64,000 bases of DNA from Pseudomonas putida S13.1.2 (GCF_000498395.2 NZ_CP010979.1:5552501-5616500); one strand, 5' to 3'. Counted from the stretch's first letter, positions 35,459-44,631 are shown. The notes: generated from the letters alone by a model not told the origin. Translations and numbers: made by a program.

Positions 35459-36634
35459 ATGTTGTATCAAAAAACCTGGGCGCGGGCCTGGTTGGGCTTG
35501 GGCCTGGTCTGGTTCCTGGCGGCGATTGCCTTGGCACCGAGCAACAAGATTTATCAGCAAGGCCTGGTGTTGTTCCTGTGGCTGCCGACGTTGGTGCTGG
35601 CGTGGTCCGCCCGCGAGGTGCTGGTGCAAGCCTGGAGGCGTCAGCCGGCGTTGTGGATAAGTTTGCTGCTGCTGTTGGCCTGGAGTGGCCTGAGCCTGGC
35701 CTGGTCGCCCGCTGAGGACTCGGGGCGCGAGATCAAGCGCCTGCTCTACATTCTGGTGTTCCTGCTGGCGTTTCCGCTGCTGGCCCAGCTTGGCCTGGCG
35801 AGGATTCGCCAGCTTTTGATGCTCGGTAGCGGCCTGCTGGCCATTGCTGCACTGGTCTCGATCGCCAACTTCTATGGTTTGCAGGGTGAGTCGTTGTTGG
35901 CTCGCCTGGCCGGCATTGGCGAGATATCACATCCTATTCTGGGTGCTTATGTCGTTGGCTCGGCCGTTCTTTTCCTGCTTTATGAGCCACCGCGGCAGCG
36001 TGGCCTGCAGCTGTTGTGGCTGTTGGCACTGGCTTGCCTGGGGGCGTTTGCCATGCTCAGCCAGAGCCGTGGCGCGCTCCTGGCCCTGGTGCTCACCGTC
36101 ATCATGGCGCCATTGTGGTTCCGTGACCGCCACAGCCGGGTGTTCTCCATGCTGGCAGTCGTTGCAACCGGCCTTGCTCTGTACGCGGTATATGACCTGA
36201 TCGCCCAGCGCGGCTCATCCTACCGGCCGGAAATTTTCCATGCCGTGGTCGACATGATTGCCGCACACCCCTGGACCGGCTTGGGCCTGGGGGCTGCCTA
36301 CGACGTCAGTGCGGTGGGCATGCACTTCGACCACACCCACAACATGTTTACCCACGTCGCCGTGGAGATGGGCCTGCCTGGCATGCTGCTCTGGGCTATG
36401 GTGTGGTTGCTCACACTGGGCGAAATCATCCGTGCGCGCGGCACCCTGTTCGGCAAGATCCTGCTGGGCTTCTGGGTATACTCGACCTTGGCCATGCAGT
36501 TCGATGCCGCCAGCCTCACCGGTACGCCGCGTGCCGAATGGTTCATCAGCTGGTTGCCTGTGGGTCTTGCCATGATGCTGCCATGGGGGCGTGCCGAAAA
36601 TGACGCCTGTGGTAAAATTTCCGGTTCAACCTGA
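35459..36634 (+). CDS. waaL: O-antigen ligase/polymerase-like membrane protein (WaaL type)
   Basis: Joins undecaprenyl-linked O polysaccharide to lipid A-core at the periplasmic face. The 391-residue protein has ~11-12 hydrophobic helices and a large periplasmic loop containing GMHFDHTHNMFTHVAVEMGL, the His-rich Wzy_C signature, and SQSRGALLAL with the conserved Arg. ATG 35459 follows GGGGGAA; an upstream in-frame ATG (35387) lacks one. It lies 15 bp before msbA, as in P. aeruginosa where waaL and msbA are near neighbours. Ligase versus polymerase cannot be separated by eye, but the cluster favours ligase. Confidence 0.85.
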   Translation: MLYQKTWARAWLGLGLVWFLAAIALAPSNKIYQQGLVLFLWLPTLVLAWSAREVLVQAWRRQPALWISLLLLLAWSGLSLAWSPAEDSGREIKRLLYILVFLLAFPLLAQLGLARIRQLLMLGSGLLAIAALVSIANFYGLQGESLLARLAGIGEISHPILGAYVVGSAVLFLLYEPPRQRGLQLLWLLALACLGAFAMLSQSRGALLALVLTVIMAPLWFRDRHSRVFSMLAVVATGLALYAVYDLIAQRGSSYRPEIFHAVVDMIAAHPWTGLGLGAAYDVSAVGMHFDHTHNMFTHVAVEMGLPGMLLWAMVWLLTLGEIIRARGTLFGKILLGFWVYSTLAMQFDAASLTGTPRAEWFISWLPVGLAMMLPWGRAENDACGKISGST

Positions 36635-36649
36635 ACAGCGAGCTCGATA

Positions 36650-38458
36650 ATGGCCGAAACACCGCGACCGGCGGAGCCCACCTCCAGCCTGAAGATCTAC
36701 TTCCGGCTGTTGGGCTATGTGAAACCCTATGTCGGCATTTTCCTGCTGAGCATTGTCGGTTTCGTGATCTTTGCCTCGACCCAGCCGATGCTGGCAGGCA
36801 TTCTCAAATACTTTGTCGACGGGCTGAGCAACCCCGAAGCGGTGTTGTTCCCCAACGTCCCCTACCTGCGCGACCTGCAATTGCTGCAGGCGGTGCCGTT
36901 GTTGATCATCCTGATCGCTGCGTGGCAGGGCCTGGGGTCGTTCCTTGGCAACTATTTCCTGGCAAAGGTCTCTCTGTGCCTGGTGCACGACCTGCGCGTG
37001 GAGTTGTTCAACAAGCTGCTGGTACTGCCCAACCGCTACTTCGACAACCACAACTCCGGGCACCTGATTTCGCGTATCACCTTCAACGTGACCATGGTTA
37101 CCGGTGCTGCCACCGATGCAATCAAGGTGGTCATCCGTGAAGGCCTGACCGTGGTGTTCCTGTTTGCCTACCTGCTGTGGATGAACTGGCACCTGACCTT
37201 GGTCATGGTTGCCATCCTGCCGGTGATTGCCGTGATGGTCAGTGTCGCCAGCAAGAAATTCCGCAAGCAGAGCAAGAAGATCCAGGTGGCCATGGGCGAC
37301 GTCACCCACGTCGCCTCGGAGACCATCCAGGGTTACCGCGTGGTGCGCAGTTTCGGCGGCGAGGCCTACGAGGAGCAGCGTTTCAGCAAGGCCAGCCAGA
37401 GCAACACTGACAAGCAGCTGCGCATGACCAAGACCGGCTCGCTGTACACGCCGATGCTGCAACTGGTGATCTACAGCGCCATGGCCGCGCTGATGTTCCT
37501 GGTGCTGTTCCTGCGTGGTGAGTCCACCGCCGGTGACCTGGTGGCCTACATCACCGCCGCCGGCCTGCTGCCCAAGCCGATTCGCCAGTTGTCGGAAGTC
37601 AGCTCGACCATCCAGAAGGGCCTGGCAGGTGCAGAAAGCATCTTCGAGCAACTGGACGAAGAGCCTGAACTGGACACCGGTACTGTCGAAAAGGAGCGTG
37701 TGGAAGGCCGCCTGGAAGTACGCAACCTGAGCTTCACCTACCCGGGTACCGAGCGTGAAGTGCTGAGCGACATCAGCTTTGTCGCCGAGCCTGGGCAGAT
37801 GATCGCCCTGGTTGGCCGCTCTGGCAGTGGCAAGTCGACCCTGGCGGCGCTGATCCCGCGTTTCTATCACCACGACCAGGGGCAGATCCTGCTCGATGGC
37901 GTGGAGATCGAGAACTACCGCCTGCGCAACCTGCGCCGCCACGTTTCGCAGGTGACCCAGCACGTCACCCTGTTCAACGACACGGTGGCCAACAACATCG
38001 CCTATGGCGACCTGGCGGGTGCCCCGCGCGCAGACATCGAAGCCGCAGCGGCCGATGCCTACGCCAAGGAGTTCGTCGACCGCTTGCCGAAGGGTTTCGA
38101 TACCGACGTGGGTGAAAACGGCGTGCTGCTCTCCGGCGGTCAGCGCCAGCGCCTGGCGATTGCCCGGGCACTGCTGAAAAACGCGCCGCTGTTGATTCTC
38201 GACGAGGCCACCTCGGCCCTGGATACCGAATCCGAGCGGCACATCCAGGCTGCCTTGGACCATGTGATGCAAGGCCGTACCACGCTGGTAATCGCCCACC
38301 GCCTGTCGACCATCGAGAAGGCCGACCAGATCCTGGTCATGGACCAGGGTCGTCTGGTAGAGCGCGGCACCCATGCCGAACTGCTCGCGGCTAATGGCCA
38401 TTATGCCCGCCTGCACGCCATGGGCCTGGATGAGCCGGTCAAGGCCGATATCACCTGA
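36650..38458 (+). CDS. msbA: Lipid A export ATP-binding/permease protein MsbA
   Basis: Homodimeric ABC flippase moving lipid A-core from the cytoplasmic to the periplasmic leaflet of the inner membrane. The 602-residue half-transporter has six N-terminal helices (~25-310) and a nucleotide-binding domain with Walker A GRSGSGKST (~390), Q loop QVTQHV, ABC signature LSGGQRQRLAIARAL (~495), Walker B LLILDEATSALD and the H-loop IAHRLST. It begins 15 bp after the waaL-like gene. A GC-rich hairpin follows. Confidence 0.97.
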   Translation: MAETPRPAEPTSSLKIYFRLLGYVKPYVGIFLLSIVGFVIFASTQPMLAGILKYFVDGLSNPEAVLFPNVPYLRDLQLLQAVPLLIILIAAWQGLGSFLGNYFLAKVSLCLVHDLRVELFNKLLVLPNRYFDNHNSGHLISRITFNVTMVTGAATDAIKVVIREGLTVVFLFAYLLWMNWHLTLVMVAILPVIAVMVSVASKKFRKQSKKIQVAMGDVTHVASETIQGYRVVRSFGGEAYEEQRFSKASQSNTDKQLRMTKTGSLYTPMLQLVIYSAMAALMFLVLFLRGESTAGDLVAYITAAGLLPKPIRQLSEVSSTIQKGLAGAESIFEQLDEEPELDTGTVEKERVEGRLEVRNLSFTYPGTEREVLSDISFVAEPGQMIALVGRSGSGKSTLAALIPRFYHHDQGQILLDGVEIENYRLRNLRRHVSQVTQHVTLFNDTVANNIAYGDLAGAPRADIEAAAADAYAKEFVDRLPKGFDTDVGENGVLLSGGQRQRLAIARALLKNAPLLILDEATSALDTESERHIQAALDHVMQGRTTLVIAHRLSTIEKADQILVMDQGRLVERGTHAELLAANGHYARLHAMGLDEPVKADIT

Positions 38459-38468
38459 GTCCTCCCTG

Positions 38469-38491
38469 ATCGGGGCCGTAACGGCCCCGAT
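38469..38491 (+). terminator. GC-rich hairpin after msbA
   Basis: ATCGGGGCC-GTAAC-GGCCCCGAT, a perfect 9-bp stem 10 bp after the msbA stop. No T run follows, so an intrinsic terminator is only possible. Confidence 0.5.
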
Positions 38492-38544
38492 TGTCACGGG
38501 AATTTTCCGGGGACGATCTGGCCATAAAGCCGTCGACTACCCTG

Positions 38545-38553
38545 TGCTAATAT
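38545..38553 (+). promoter_or_regulatory. Putative extended -10 promoter of hldE
   Basis: TGCTAATAT is an extended -10 (TGN-TAATAT) 36 bp before the hldE ATG, downstream of the hairpin after msbA. No good -35 is seen at the right distance. Confidence 0.4.
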
Positions 38554-38588
38554 CCTGCCCCTGTTCATTATTTTCATATGGGTTGCCC

Positions 38589-40010
38589 ATGAAGTTGTCC
38601 ATGCCGCGTTTCGATCAAGCCCCGGTACTGGTGGTCGGCGATGTCATGCTCGACCGCTACTGGCATGGCGGTACTTCGCGTATCTCGCCTGAAGCGCCAG
38701 TCCCGGTGGTCAAGGTCGATCAGATCGAGGATCGCCCCGGCGGCGCGGCCAACGTTGCCTTGAACATCGCCGCTCTGGGCGCACCGGCTTCGTTGATCGG
38801 CGTTACCGGCCAGGACGAGGCTGCCGACAGCCTGGCCAACAGCCTGCAGGCTGCGGGTGTGCGGTCGGTGTTCCAGCGCATCGCGCACCAGCCGACCATC
38901 GTCAAGCTGCGGGTCATGAGCCGGCACCAGCAGCTGCTGCGTATCGATTTCGAAGAGCCGTTCGCCACTGACCCGCTGTCGCTGGGGGCCGAAGTCGACA
39001 GCCTGCTCGAAGGCGTCAAGGTGCTGGTCTTGTCGGACTACGGCAAGGGCGCACTGAAAAATCACCAAAGCCTGATCCAGGCCGCGCGGGCCAAGGGCAT
39101 TCCGGTACTGGCCGACCCCAAGGGCAAGGATTTTTCCATCTACCGTGGCGCCAGCCTGATTACCCCGAACCTCAGCGAGTTCGAAACCATCGTTGGCCGT
39201 TGCGCCGATGAGGCCGAACTGGTCGCCAAAGGCTTGCAGCTGCTGAAGGAGCTGGACCTGGGTGCTGTGCTGGTAACCCGTGGCGAGCACGGCATGACCC
39301 TGCTGCGCATTGGCCAGCCGGCGCTGCACCTACCGGCGCGGGCGCGTGAAGTGTTCGATGTGACCGGTGCCGGCGATACCGTCATCTCCACCCTCGCAGC
39401 GGCCATTGCGGCTGGCGAGGACCTGCCCCACGCGGTGGCCCTGGCTAACCTGGCCGCAGGCATCGTGGTCGGCAAGCTGGGTACCGCTGCCATCAGCGCC
39501 CCCGAGCTGCGCCGGGCGATCCAGCGTGAGGAAGGCTCCGAGCGCGGTGTGCTGGGCCTGGAGCAACTGCTGCTGGCCATCGATGATGCACGGGCGCACA
39601 AAGAGAAGATCGTCTTCACCAATGGCTGCTTCGACATCCTGCATGCCGGGCATGTCACCTACCTGGAGCAGGCGCGGGCCCAGGGCGATCGCCTGATCGT
39701 CGCGGTCAACGACGACGCTTCGGTCAGCCGCTTGAAAGGGCCGGGCCGGCCGATCAACAGCGTCGATCGGCGTATGGCCGTACTGGCCGGGCTGGGTGCA
39801 GTGGACTGGGTGATCAGCTTCCCGGAAGGCACCCCGGAAAACCTGCTGAGCCAGGTCAAGCCGGATGTGCTGGTCAAGGGTGGTGACTATGGCATCGACC
39901 AAGTGGTGGGCGCTGATATCGTCAAGGCCTATGGCGGCACCGTGAAGGTGCTGGGCCTGGTCGAGAACAGCTCGACCACCGCGATTGTCGAAAAGATTCG
40001 CAAGAACTGA
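38589..40010 (+). CDS. hldE: Bifunctional heptose 7-phosphate kinase / heptose 1-phosphate adenylyltransferase
   Basis: Makes ADP-heptose for the LPS inner core. The 473-residue protein combines a PfkB-like kinase (residues ~1-315; GDVMLDRYWHG, DRPGGAANVALNIAALG, DVTGAGDTVISTLAAAIA with catalytic Asp) and a nucleotidyltransferase (~340-473; FTNGCFDILHAGHVTYLEQA with the HxGH motif, NDDASVSRLKGPGRPIN). ATG 38589 gives the standard start; the open frame upstream overlaps msbA and is a shadow. Expressed with or just after msbA. Confidence 0.97.
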   Translation: MKLSMPRFDQAPVLVVGDVMLDRYWHGGTSRISPEAPVPVVKVDQIEDRPGGAANVALNIAALGAPASLIGVTGQDEAADSLANSLQAAGVRSVFQRIAHQPTIVKLRVMSRHQQLLRIDFEEPFATDPLSLGAEVDSLLEGVKVLVLSDYGKGALKNHQSLIQAARAKGIPVLADPKGKDFSIYRGASLITPNLSEFETIVGRCADEAELVAKGLQLLKELDLGAVLVTRGEHGMTLLRIGQPALHLPARAREVFDVTGAGDTVISTLAAAIAAGEDLPHAVALANLAAGIVVGKLGTAAISAPELRRAIQREEGSERGVLGLEQLLLAIDDARAHKEKIVFTNGCFDILHAGHVTYLEQARAQGDRLIVAVNDDASVSRLKGPGRPINSVDRRMAVLAGLGAVDWVISFPEGTPENLLSQVKPDVLVKGGDYGIDQVVGADIVKAYGGTVKVLGLVENSSTTAIVEKIRKN

Positions 40011-40016
40011 TACCGC

Positions 40017-40137
40017 TGGGGCCGCTTTGCGGCCCAATCGCCGGCAAGCCAGCTCCCACAGGTACAGCGCAAGCCTTGAGAATTGCACAGGCCTTGTGGG
40101 AGCTGGCTTGCCGGCGATTGGCTGCGCAGCAGCCCCA
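40017..40137. repeat. Inverted pair of REP elements
   Basis: GGGGCCGCTTTGCGGCCCAA-flanked REP pair between convergent hldE and the Nudix-like gene. Confidence 0.9.
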
Positions 40138-40142
40138 GGTAT

Positions 40143-41111
40143 TCACTTGTGAAGTGAGGTGCGGGCCCGCGCCAGCAGCGCGCGGGCCTTGTCGCCAAAC
40201 CGCTGCAGGTGCGATGCCCGCGCCGGTTTGCTCTCCACCAACCCCTGCTGCTTCACCCAGTCCTTCCAGCGCACCCGCTCGTCGGTCACCACCCAGCCTT
40301 CCTGCCGGGCGAAACTTTCAGCCAGGTACAGCCCGCGTGTGCTCGCCGGCACCAGCTCGTCCTTCTTCAGCGTGTACAGCTCCGCCAGTGGCTGGCCGTC
40401 CTTCAACGGCATCAGGTACAGGTCTGGCCGTTTACGGTTGAGTCGCGCGACCAGTTGGTCGCCCTCCAGCCGCTCATCGACGTGGAACAGGCTGAGTTTC
40501 TTGGCTTCCCGGGGCACTTGCAGGCGCATGTCGTAGATCAGCTGCAGCGAGGCGGTGGGCAAGTGCACATAGGCCCGCGGCCGTTCCAGTAACATCAGCT
40601 TGCCGCAGTGCACGGGCCGCGCGGCGCCGGACTCTGGGGCAAGCACGAAGTGTGGCGTTTCGCGGTAGTGCAGGGCGGCGGCGTAGGGCACGGGCAGCCA
40701 GGTGTCGTTGAAGCGCCCGCCCAGCCAGCCTTCCGGGGTTTCCAGCAGGCATTCCTCGGCCACCTCCTGAACAGCCGTGTGCAAAGGCAGGTTCAGCTCC
40801 TGTGCGGGTACATAGCCAGAAATCAGTTTTAGTACTACATCGCCCCGGTCTTGCCGACGCTGACGTACCAACACCCAGTAATCGCGGTTTTGCCAATGCA
40901 GAGTAAGCCGCACCGACACACCCAGGTTGGCCAGTTCGACCACGAAACGCTGCGTATCGGGCAGCTGGATGGCCTTGCGCCGCTGTTGGGTTTGGGCAAA
41001 GTTCAGCGGCATGCCGATGCTCTGGTAGATCAGGCCTTCGGGCGTGGCTTCTACATGCAGTGGCAGTGTCTTGAAGTTGCTCGGGTTCTTGCGGATCAGC
41101 GTTCGCGCCAC
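40143..41111 (-). CDS. Conserved protein with a degenerate Nudix-type box
   Basis: A 322-residue cytoplasmic protein, conserved in pseudomonads and often labelled metal ABC transporter ATPase, although no Walker motif is present. Residues 99-120 read GYVPAQE...AVQEVAEE, which resembles the Nudix box GX5EX7REUXEEXG but has two extra residues after the first Glu and Gln in place of Arg. A strand before it (YWVLVRQRRQDRGDVVLKLISG) also fits the Nudix core. It may be a catalytically altered Nudix-like domain. Function unknown; single gene converging on hldE. Confidence 0.6.
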   Translation of the reverse strand: MARTLIRKNPSNFKTLPLHVEATPEGLIYQSIGMPLNFAQTQQRRKAIQLPDTQRFVVELANLGVSVRLTLHWQNRDYWVLVRQRRQDRGDVVLKLISGYVPAQELNLPLHTAVQEVAEECLLETPEGWLGGRFNDTWLPVPYAAALHYRETPHFVLAPESGAARPVHCGKLMLLERPRAYVHLPTASLQLIYDMRLQVPREAKKLSLFHVDERLEGDQLVARLNRKRPDLYLMPLKDGQPLAELYTLKKDELVPASTRGLYLAESFARQEGWVVTDERVRWKDWVKQQGLVESKPARASHLQRFGDKARALLARARTSLHK

Positions 41112-41163
41112 GAGGCTCCTCCTTGCGTCGGGTCATTCTCCTGGCCCGTGGGCCAGGGGCAAC

Positions 41164-41976
41164 TCAGTGCTGGCCCAGGATACGGGCGACAGTGGCCACG
41201 TTGTGGGCCAGGTGCAGCGGATTGATGGTGCCGACGATAGCACTGCTGACGCCCGGATGGGCGAACAGCAGCTCGAAGCTTGCCTGCACCGGGTCAACGC
41301 CCGGGGCCAGGCAGATATGCCCGCTGGCCAAAGCCTTCTTTACCAGGATGGCCTTGCCGTGTTCGGCAGCGTAGTCCAGCAGCGGGCGTTCTGCCTGTTC
41401 GTTGAGGTTATAGGTGACCATGGCACAGTCGCCTTGCTCCAGCGCTTTCAGGCCGCCGGCCACGGTCTTGCCGGACAGGCCAAAGCCGAGAATCTTGCCC
41501 TCCTGCTTGAGCTCGGCCAAGGTCTGGTAGACCTCCTGCTGTTCGAGGATCGCCAGGTCGTTGCCGTCGGAATGCACCAGCACCAGTTCGATGCGGTCGG
41601 TTTCCAGGCGGCGCAGGCTGCGCTCCACCGAACGGCGGGTGTGGGCGGCACTGAAGTCGAAGTGCGACAGGCCGTTGTCGAATTCTTCGCCGACCTTGCT
41701 GACGATCACCCATTCATCGCGTTGGCCGCGCAGCAGCGGGCCCAGGCGTTCTTCGCTGCGGCCGTAGGCGGGGGCAGTGTCGATCAGGTTGATGCCCAGT
41801 TCGCGAGCCTGCGCCAGCAGCATGCGGGCTTCGTCATCGCCGGGGATGGTGAAGCCGGTGGGGTATTTCACACCCTGGTCGCGGCCCAGCTTGACCGTGC
41901 CCAAACCCAGCGGTGAAACCTTGAAACCGGTGCTGCCCAGCGGGCGGTGGAAGTCGTGCAGGGTTGGCAGGGTCAT
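41164..41976 (-). CDS. Aldo/keto reductase
   Basis: A 270-residue NADPH-dependent oxidoreductase with the TIM-barrel AKR signatures: LGSTGFKVSPLGLGTVKLG start, INLIDTAPAYGRSEERLG containing the catalytic Asp and Tyr, VIVSKVGEEF with the Lys, and ELVLVHSDG with the His. The start ATG overlaps the stop of the upstream FAD oxidoreductase gene by 4 bp (ATGA), so the two are translated together and may act on one pathway. Substrate unknown. Confidence 0.92.
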   Translation of the reverse strand: MTLPTLHDFHRPLGSTGFKVSPLGLGTVKLGRDQGVKYPTGFTIPGDDEARMLLAQARELGINLIDTAPAYGRSEERLGPLLRGQRDEWVIVSKVGEEFDNGLSHFDFSAAHTRRSVERSLRRLETDRIELVLVHSDGNDLAILEQQEVYQTLAELKQEGKILGFGLSGKTVAGGLKALEQGDCAMVTYNLNEQAERPLLDYAAEHGKAILVKKALASGHICLAPGVDPVQASFELLFAHPGVSSAIVGTINPLHLAHNVATVARILGQH

Positions 41977-43148
41977 GGCAGCAGTTGCTCCCAGGCCGGT
42001 ACACCCAGCGGTGGGCGTGGCAGGCCGGCCAGGTCGGCTTGTGCTTGCGGGCGGATGCCGTCGCGCTCCAGGTGGGCGATGACCCGGTCGCTGAAGTCCG
42101 GTGCCAGCGCCAGCTTGGTCGGCCAGCCGACCATCAAGCGTTGCTGGTCGGCGAGGAATGCGTTGTCCGGGCGTACCAGGCCCGATTGTGCGGGTTCTGC
42201 ACGGTCGACCCGCAGGGTAGCCCAGCGCACCAGGCTCTGGTCGACCCAGGGCAGCAGGTTGGCGATTTCCTTCTGCGCCGCAGCAATCTGTGCTGCAGGA
42301 TCGCGCGCCACGCCATCGGCTTCGGCCAGGTCCCCGCCGAGGTACCACACCCACTGGCCATCGGCTGCCGGGTGGGTGGTCACCGTAACGCGCGGCTTGG
42401 GCCCGCCACCGAGGCAGTGGGCGTACAACGGCTTGAGGTTCGGGCCCTTGGCCATGACCATGTGCAGGGGGCGTGTCTGCATTGCGGGCTGGTGCAAGCC
42501 GAGGGTGTGCAGCAGGTCTTCGGTGCCGGCACCTGCACTCAATACAACGCGCTGGGCACGGATTTCGCGGCCGTCGACGCGCAGACCGACCAGTTCGTCG
42601 CCTTCGCTCAGCGGTTCGATGTGTTCGCCTGCCAGCAGGCTGTCACCCGCCAGTTCGGCCAGGTTGGCCAACAGGCTGGGCACGTCGATGACCAACTCGG
42701 CCAAGCGATACACCTTGCCCTTGAAGGCGCGGTCCTGCAGTGCAGGCGGCAGTTGCTCGCCCTTGACCTGTTCGACACGGGTGCGCACGGCCTTGCTGGC
42801 GAAGAAGCTTGTGAGGTTGCCGGCCAGGGTGCCTGGCGACCACAGGTAGTGGGCATCGGACAGCAGGCGGGTACGCCCGAGGTCGAGTTCGCCGTCGCCC
42901 GCCAGGGCCTCGCGCCAGCGGCGTGGCATGTCGGCGATGGCTTCCGAGGCGCCGGTCAGGGCGCCGTGCAGGGCGTACTTGGTGCCGCCGTGGATGATGC
43001 CCTGGGACTTGATGGTCTGCTCGCCGCCAAGGCTGGCGCGTTCCACCAGCACTGTCGAGTAGCCCTGGCGGCGCAGGCGGGCATTGAGCCAGAGGCCTGC
43101 GACCCCGGCGCCGACGATCAGCACGTCAGTGGAAATGGCAGATGGCAT
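41973..43148 (-). CDS. FAD-dependent oxidoreductase (DAO type)
   Basis: A 391-residue flavoenzyme with an N-terminal Rossmann fold (VLIVGAGVAGLWLNARLRRQ, VLVE at the end of strand 2) and a DAO-like body (SQGIIHGGTKYALHG; VVLSAGAGTEDLL). Similar to glycine/D-amino acid oxidase or glycerol-3-phosphate dehydrogenase relatives; the electron acceptor and substrate are not evident. Forms a two-gene unit with the aldo/keto reductase through an ATGA overlap. Confidence 0.85.
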   Translation of the reverse strand: MPSAISTDVLIVGAGVAGLWLNARLRRQGYSTVLVERASLGGEQTIKSQGIIHGGTKYALHGALTGASEAIADMPRRWREALAGDGELDLGRTRLLSDAHYLWSPGTLAGNLTSFFASKAVRTRVEQVKGEQLPPALQDRAFKGKVYRLAELVIDVPSLLANLAELAGDSLLAGEHIEPLSEGDELVGLRVDGREIRAQRVVLSAGAGTEDLLHTLGLHQPAMQTRPLHMVMAKGPNLKPLYAHCLGGGPKPRVTVTTHPAADGQWVWYLGGDLAEADGVARDPAAQIAAAQKEIANLLPWVDQSLVRWATLRVDRAEPAQSGLVRPDNAFLADQQRLMVGWPTKLALAPDFSDRVIAHLERDGIRPQAQADLAGLPRPPLGVPAWEQLLP

Positions 43149-43199
43149 GGCGGTACCTCGAAGACTGGGACAGCTGGCAAGTATACAGCCTATACCTGT

Positions 43200-43299
43200 G
43201 AGGGCCCTATCGCCGGCAAGCCAGCTCCCACAGGGGTAGTGGAAGTTGCAGGCTGTGCACTACACCTGTGGGAGCTGGCTTGCCGGCGATAGGGCCCTC
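43200..43299. repeat. Inverted pair of REP elements
   Basis: GAGGGCCCTATCGCCGGCAA ... complement, between the FAD oxidoreductase gene and the SMR efflux gene. Confidence 0.9.
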
Positions 43300-43309
43300 A
43301 GAGGTTGAC

Positions 43310-43642
43310 TCAATGCCCCGCCGTCTTTGAGAACAGCTGAATCACCACCACCCCACCCACGATCATGGCCATGCCCAGCATCGCCGGCACATCCAGCTTC
43401 TGCCCGTAAATCACCAGCGCCGCCACACTGATCAGCACAATCCCCAGCCCCGACCAGATTGCATAGGCGATCCCCACCGGAATGCTGCGCACCACCAGGG
43501 TCAGCATCCAGAACGCGATGCCATAGCCGACCACCATCAGCAGCAGTGGCAGTGGCGTGCTCAGGCCTTTCACCGCTTTCATGGAGGCAGTGGCGATAAC
43601 TTCGGCGCAGATGGCAATGGCGAGATAGGTGTAGGCATTCAT
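43310..43642 (-). CDS. Small multidrug resistance (SMR) efflux protein
   Basis: A 110-residue, four-helix inner-membrane proton/drug antiporter subunit of the EmrE type. The essential membrane Glu is in CAEVIATASMKA (E14 equivalent), and GIAYAIWSGLGIVLI is the helix-3 signature. ATG 43642 follows GGAGGATCCT. It diverges from a LysR-type gene 87 bp away across a T-N11-A inverted repeat, which suggests regulation by that protein. EmrE-like versus SugE/Gdx-like specificity cannot be decided; the W63-containing AIWSG favours EmrE-like. Confidence 0.9.
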   Translation of the reverse strand: MNAYTYLAIAICAEVIATASMKAVKGLSTPLPLLLMVVGYGIAFWMLTLVVRSIPVGIAYAIWSGLGIVLISVAALVIYGQKLDVPAMLGMAMIVGGVVVIQLFSKTAGH

Positions 43643-43704
43643 GGCAGGATCCTCCGGTAACTGGTCGGGCATTCTAGACCTTGCCCAGATGCGGTAAAGT
43701 CATT

Positions 43705-43727
43705 ACCTATCAGATATGGGGATAGGT
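43705..43727. promoter_or_regulatory. Putative LysR-type operator between SMR and lysR genes
   Basis: ACCTATC-N9-GATAGGT, a perfect 7-bp inverted repeat containing a T-N11-A core (T43710, A43722), ending 3 bp before the regulator's ATG. It suits autorepression and control of the divergent SMR gene. Confidence 0.6.
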
Positions 43728-43729
43728 TG

Positions 43730-44620
43730 ATGGCTGAGCAATGGAACCTGGAGCAGCTGCGAATTTTTCTGCGCGTCGCCGAATTGCGCTCCTTTTCTGC
43801 CGTTGCCCGCGAACAACGCAAGGCTCAATCGGCCATCAGCAATGCCATCGCCCTGCTGGAGGCAGACCTGGGCGTCACCTTGTTCGAGCGCAGCAGCGGC
43901 CGGCAACCGAAGCTGACCGAAAATGGCAGTGCGCTACTGGAAGATGCCCGCGAACTGTTGCGTCAGTGCGAACACCTGGATGGTCGTGCCCTGGCCCTGA
44001 TGCGCGGGCAGGAGGCCTTGCTGCGTGTGGCCCAGGACGAGGCCATGCCGTATCAGCCGGTGATCGACAGCCTCGACGAACTGGCCAGCCGTTACCCGTT
44101 CCTGGAGGTGCAGCTGGCCAGCGGTGCCCAGGGCGATGTGGCGCGCAAACTGGTGGAGCGGCGCGCCGATCTGGGCCTGTTCTTCCACCACGAAAGTATC
44201 CCGGCCTCGCTGGAGCGGCGGGCGCTGGGCAGTGTGGAGATGGTTACGGTATGCGCTGTCGGCCATCCACTGGCCGGCGAAGGCCGGGTCACCCGGCAAC
44301 AACTGGCGCGTCACCGGCAATTACTTATCACCCCACAGCAAAGCGGTTACCCCGGCGGCGAGGCGATCAGCCCGCAGGTATGGCGTGCCGACAGCTTCTA
44401 CGCCATGGCTGAACTGCTGATGCGCGGCCTGGGCTGGGCCTGGCTGCCGCGGCATGTGGTGCAGTACCCGACCTACCAGGCGCACATGGTCGAGCTGGAC
44501 AGCGAGTGGCGCCCGCCGGCCTTGGTGGCGGAACTGGCCTGGCGCCGTGATGAGCCCCTGGGCCCGGCCGCGCAGTGGCTTGCCGAGCGCTTTGCAGTGC
44601 ACCTGCGCGCGATCGGGTAA
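43730..44620 (+). CDS. LysR-family transcriptional regulator
   Basis: A 296-residue regulator: N-terminal helix-turn-helix (LRIFLRVAELRSFSAVAREQ ... SAISNAIALLEADLGVTLFER, residues ~7-60) and a C-terminal inducer-binding domain. ATG 43730 follows AGG; a TTG one codon upstream is in frame but less likely. Probably controls the divergent SMR efflux gene and itself through the inverted repeat at 43705. It ends 11 bp before waaA, an unrelated gene. Inducer unknown. Confidence 0.92.
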   Translation: MAEQWNLEQLRIFLRVAELRSFSAVAREQRKAQSAISNAIALLEADLGVTLFERSSGRQPKLTENGSALLEDARELLRQCEHLDGRALALMRGQEALLRVAQDEAMPYQPVIDSLDELASRYPFLEVQLASGAQGDVARKLVERRADLGLFFHHESIPASLERRALGSVEMVTVCAVGHPLAGEGRVTRQQLARHRQLLITPQQSGYPGGEAISPQVWRADSFYAMAELLMRGLGWAWLPRHVVQYPTYQAHMVELDSEWRPPALVAELAWRRDEPLGPAAQWLAERFAVHLRAIG

Positions 44621-44631
44621 ACTTCGCCTCC

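Noticed and set aside
26609..36634. LPS core cluster as a recently acquired island
   Set aside because: Gene order corresponds to the P. aeruginosa core locus, with no integrase, tRNA border or obvious change in codon style.
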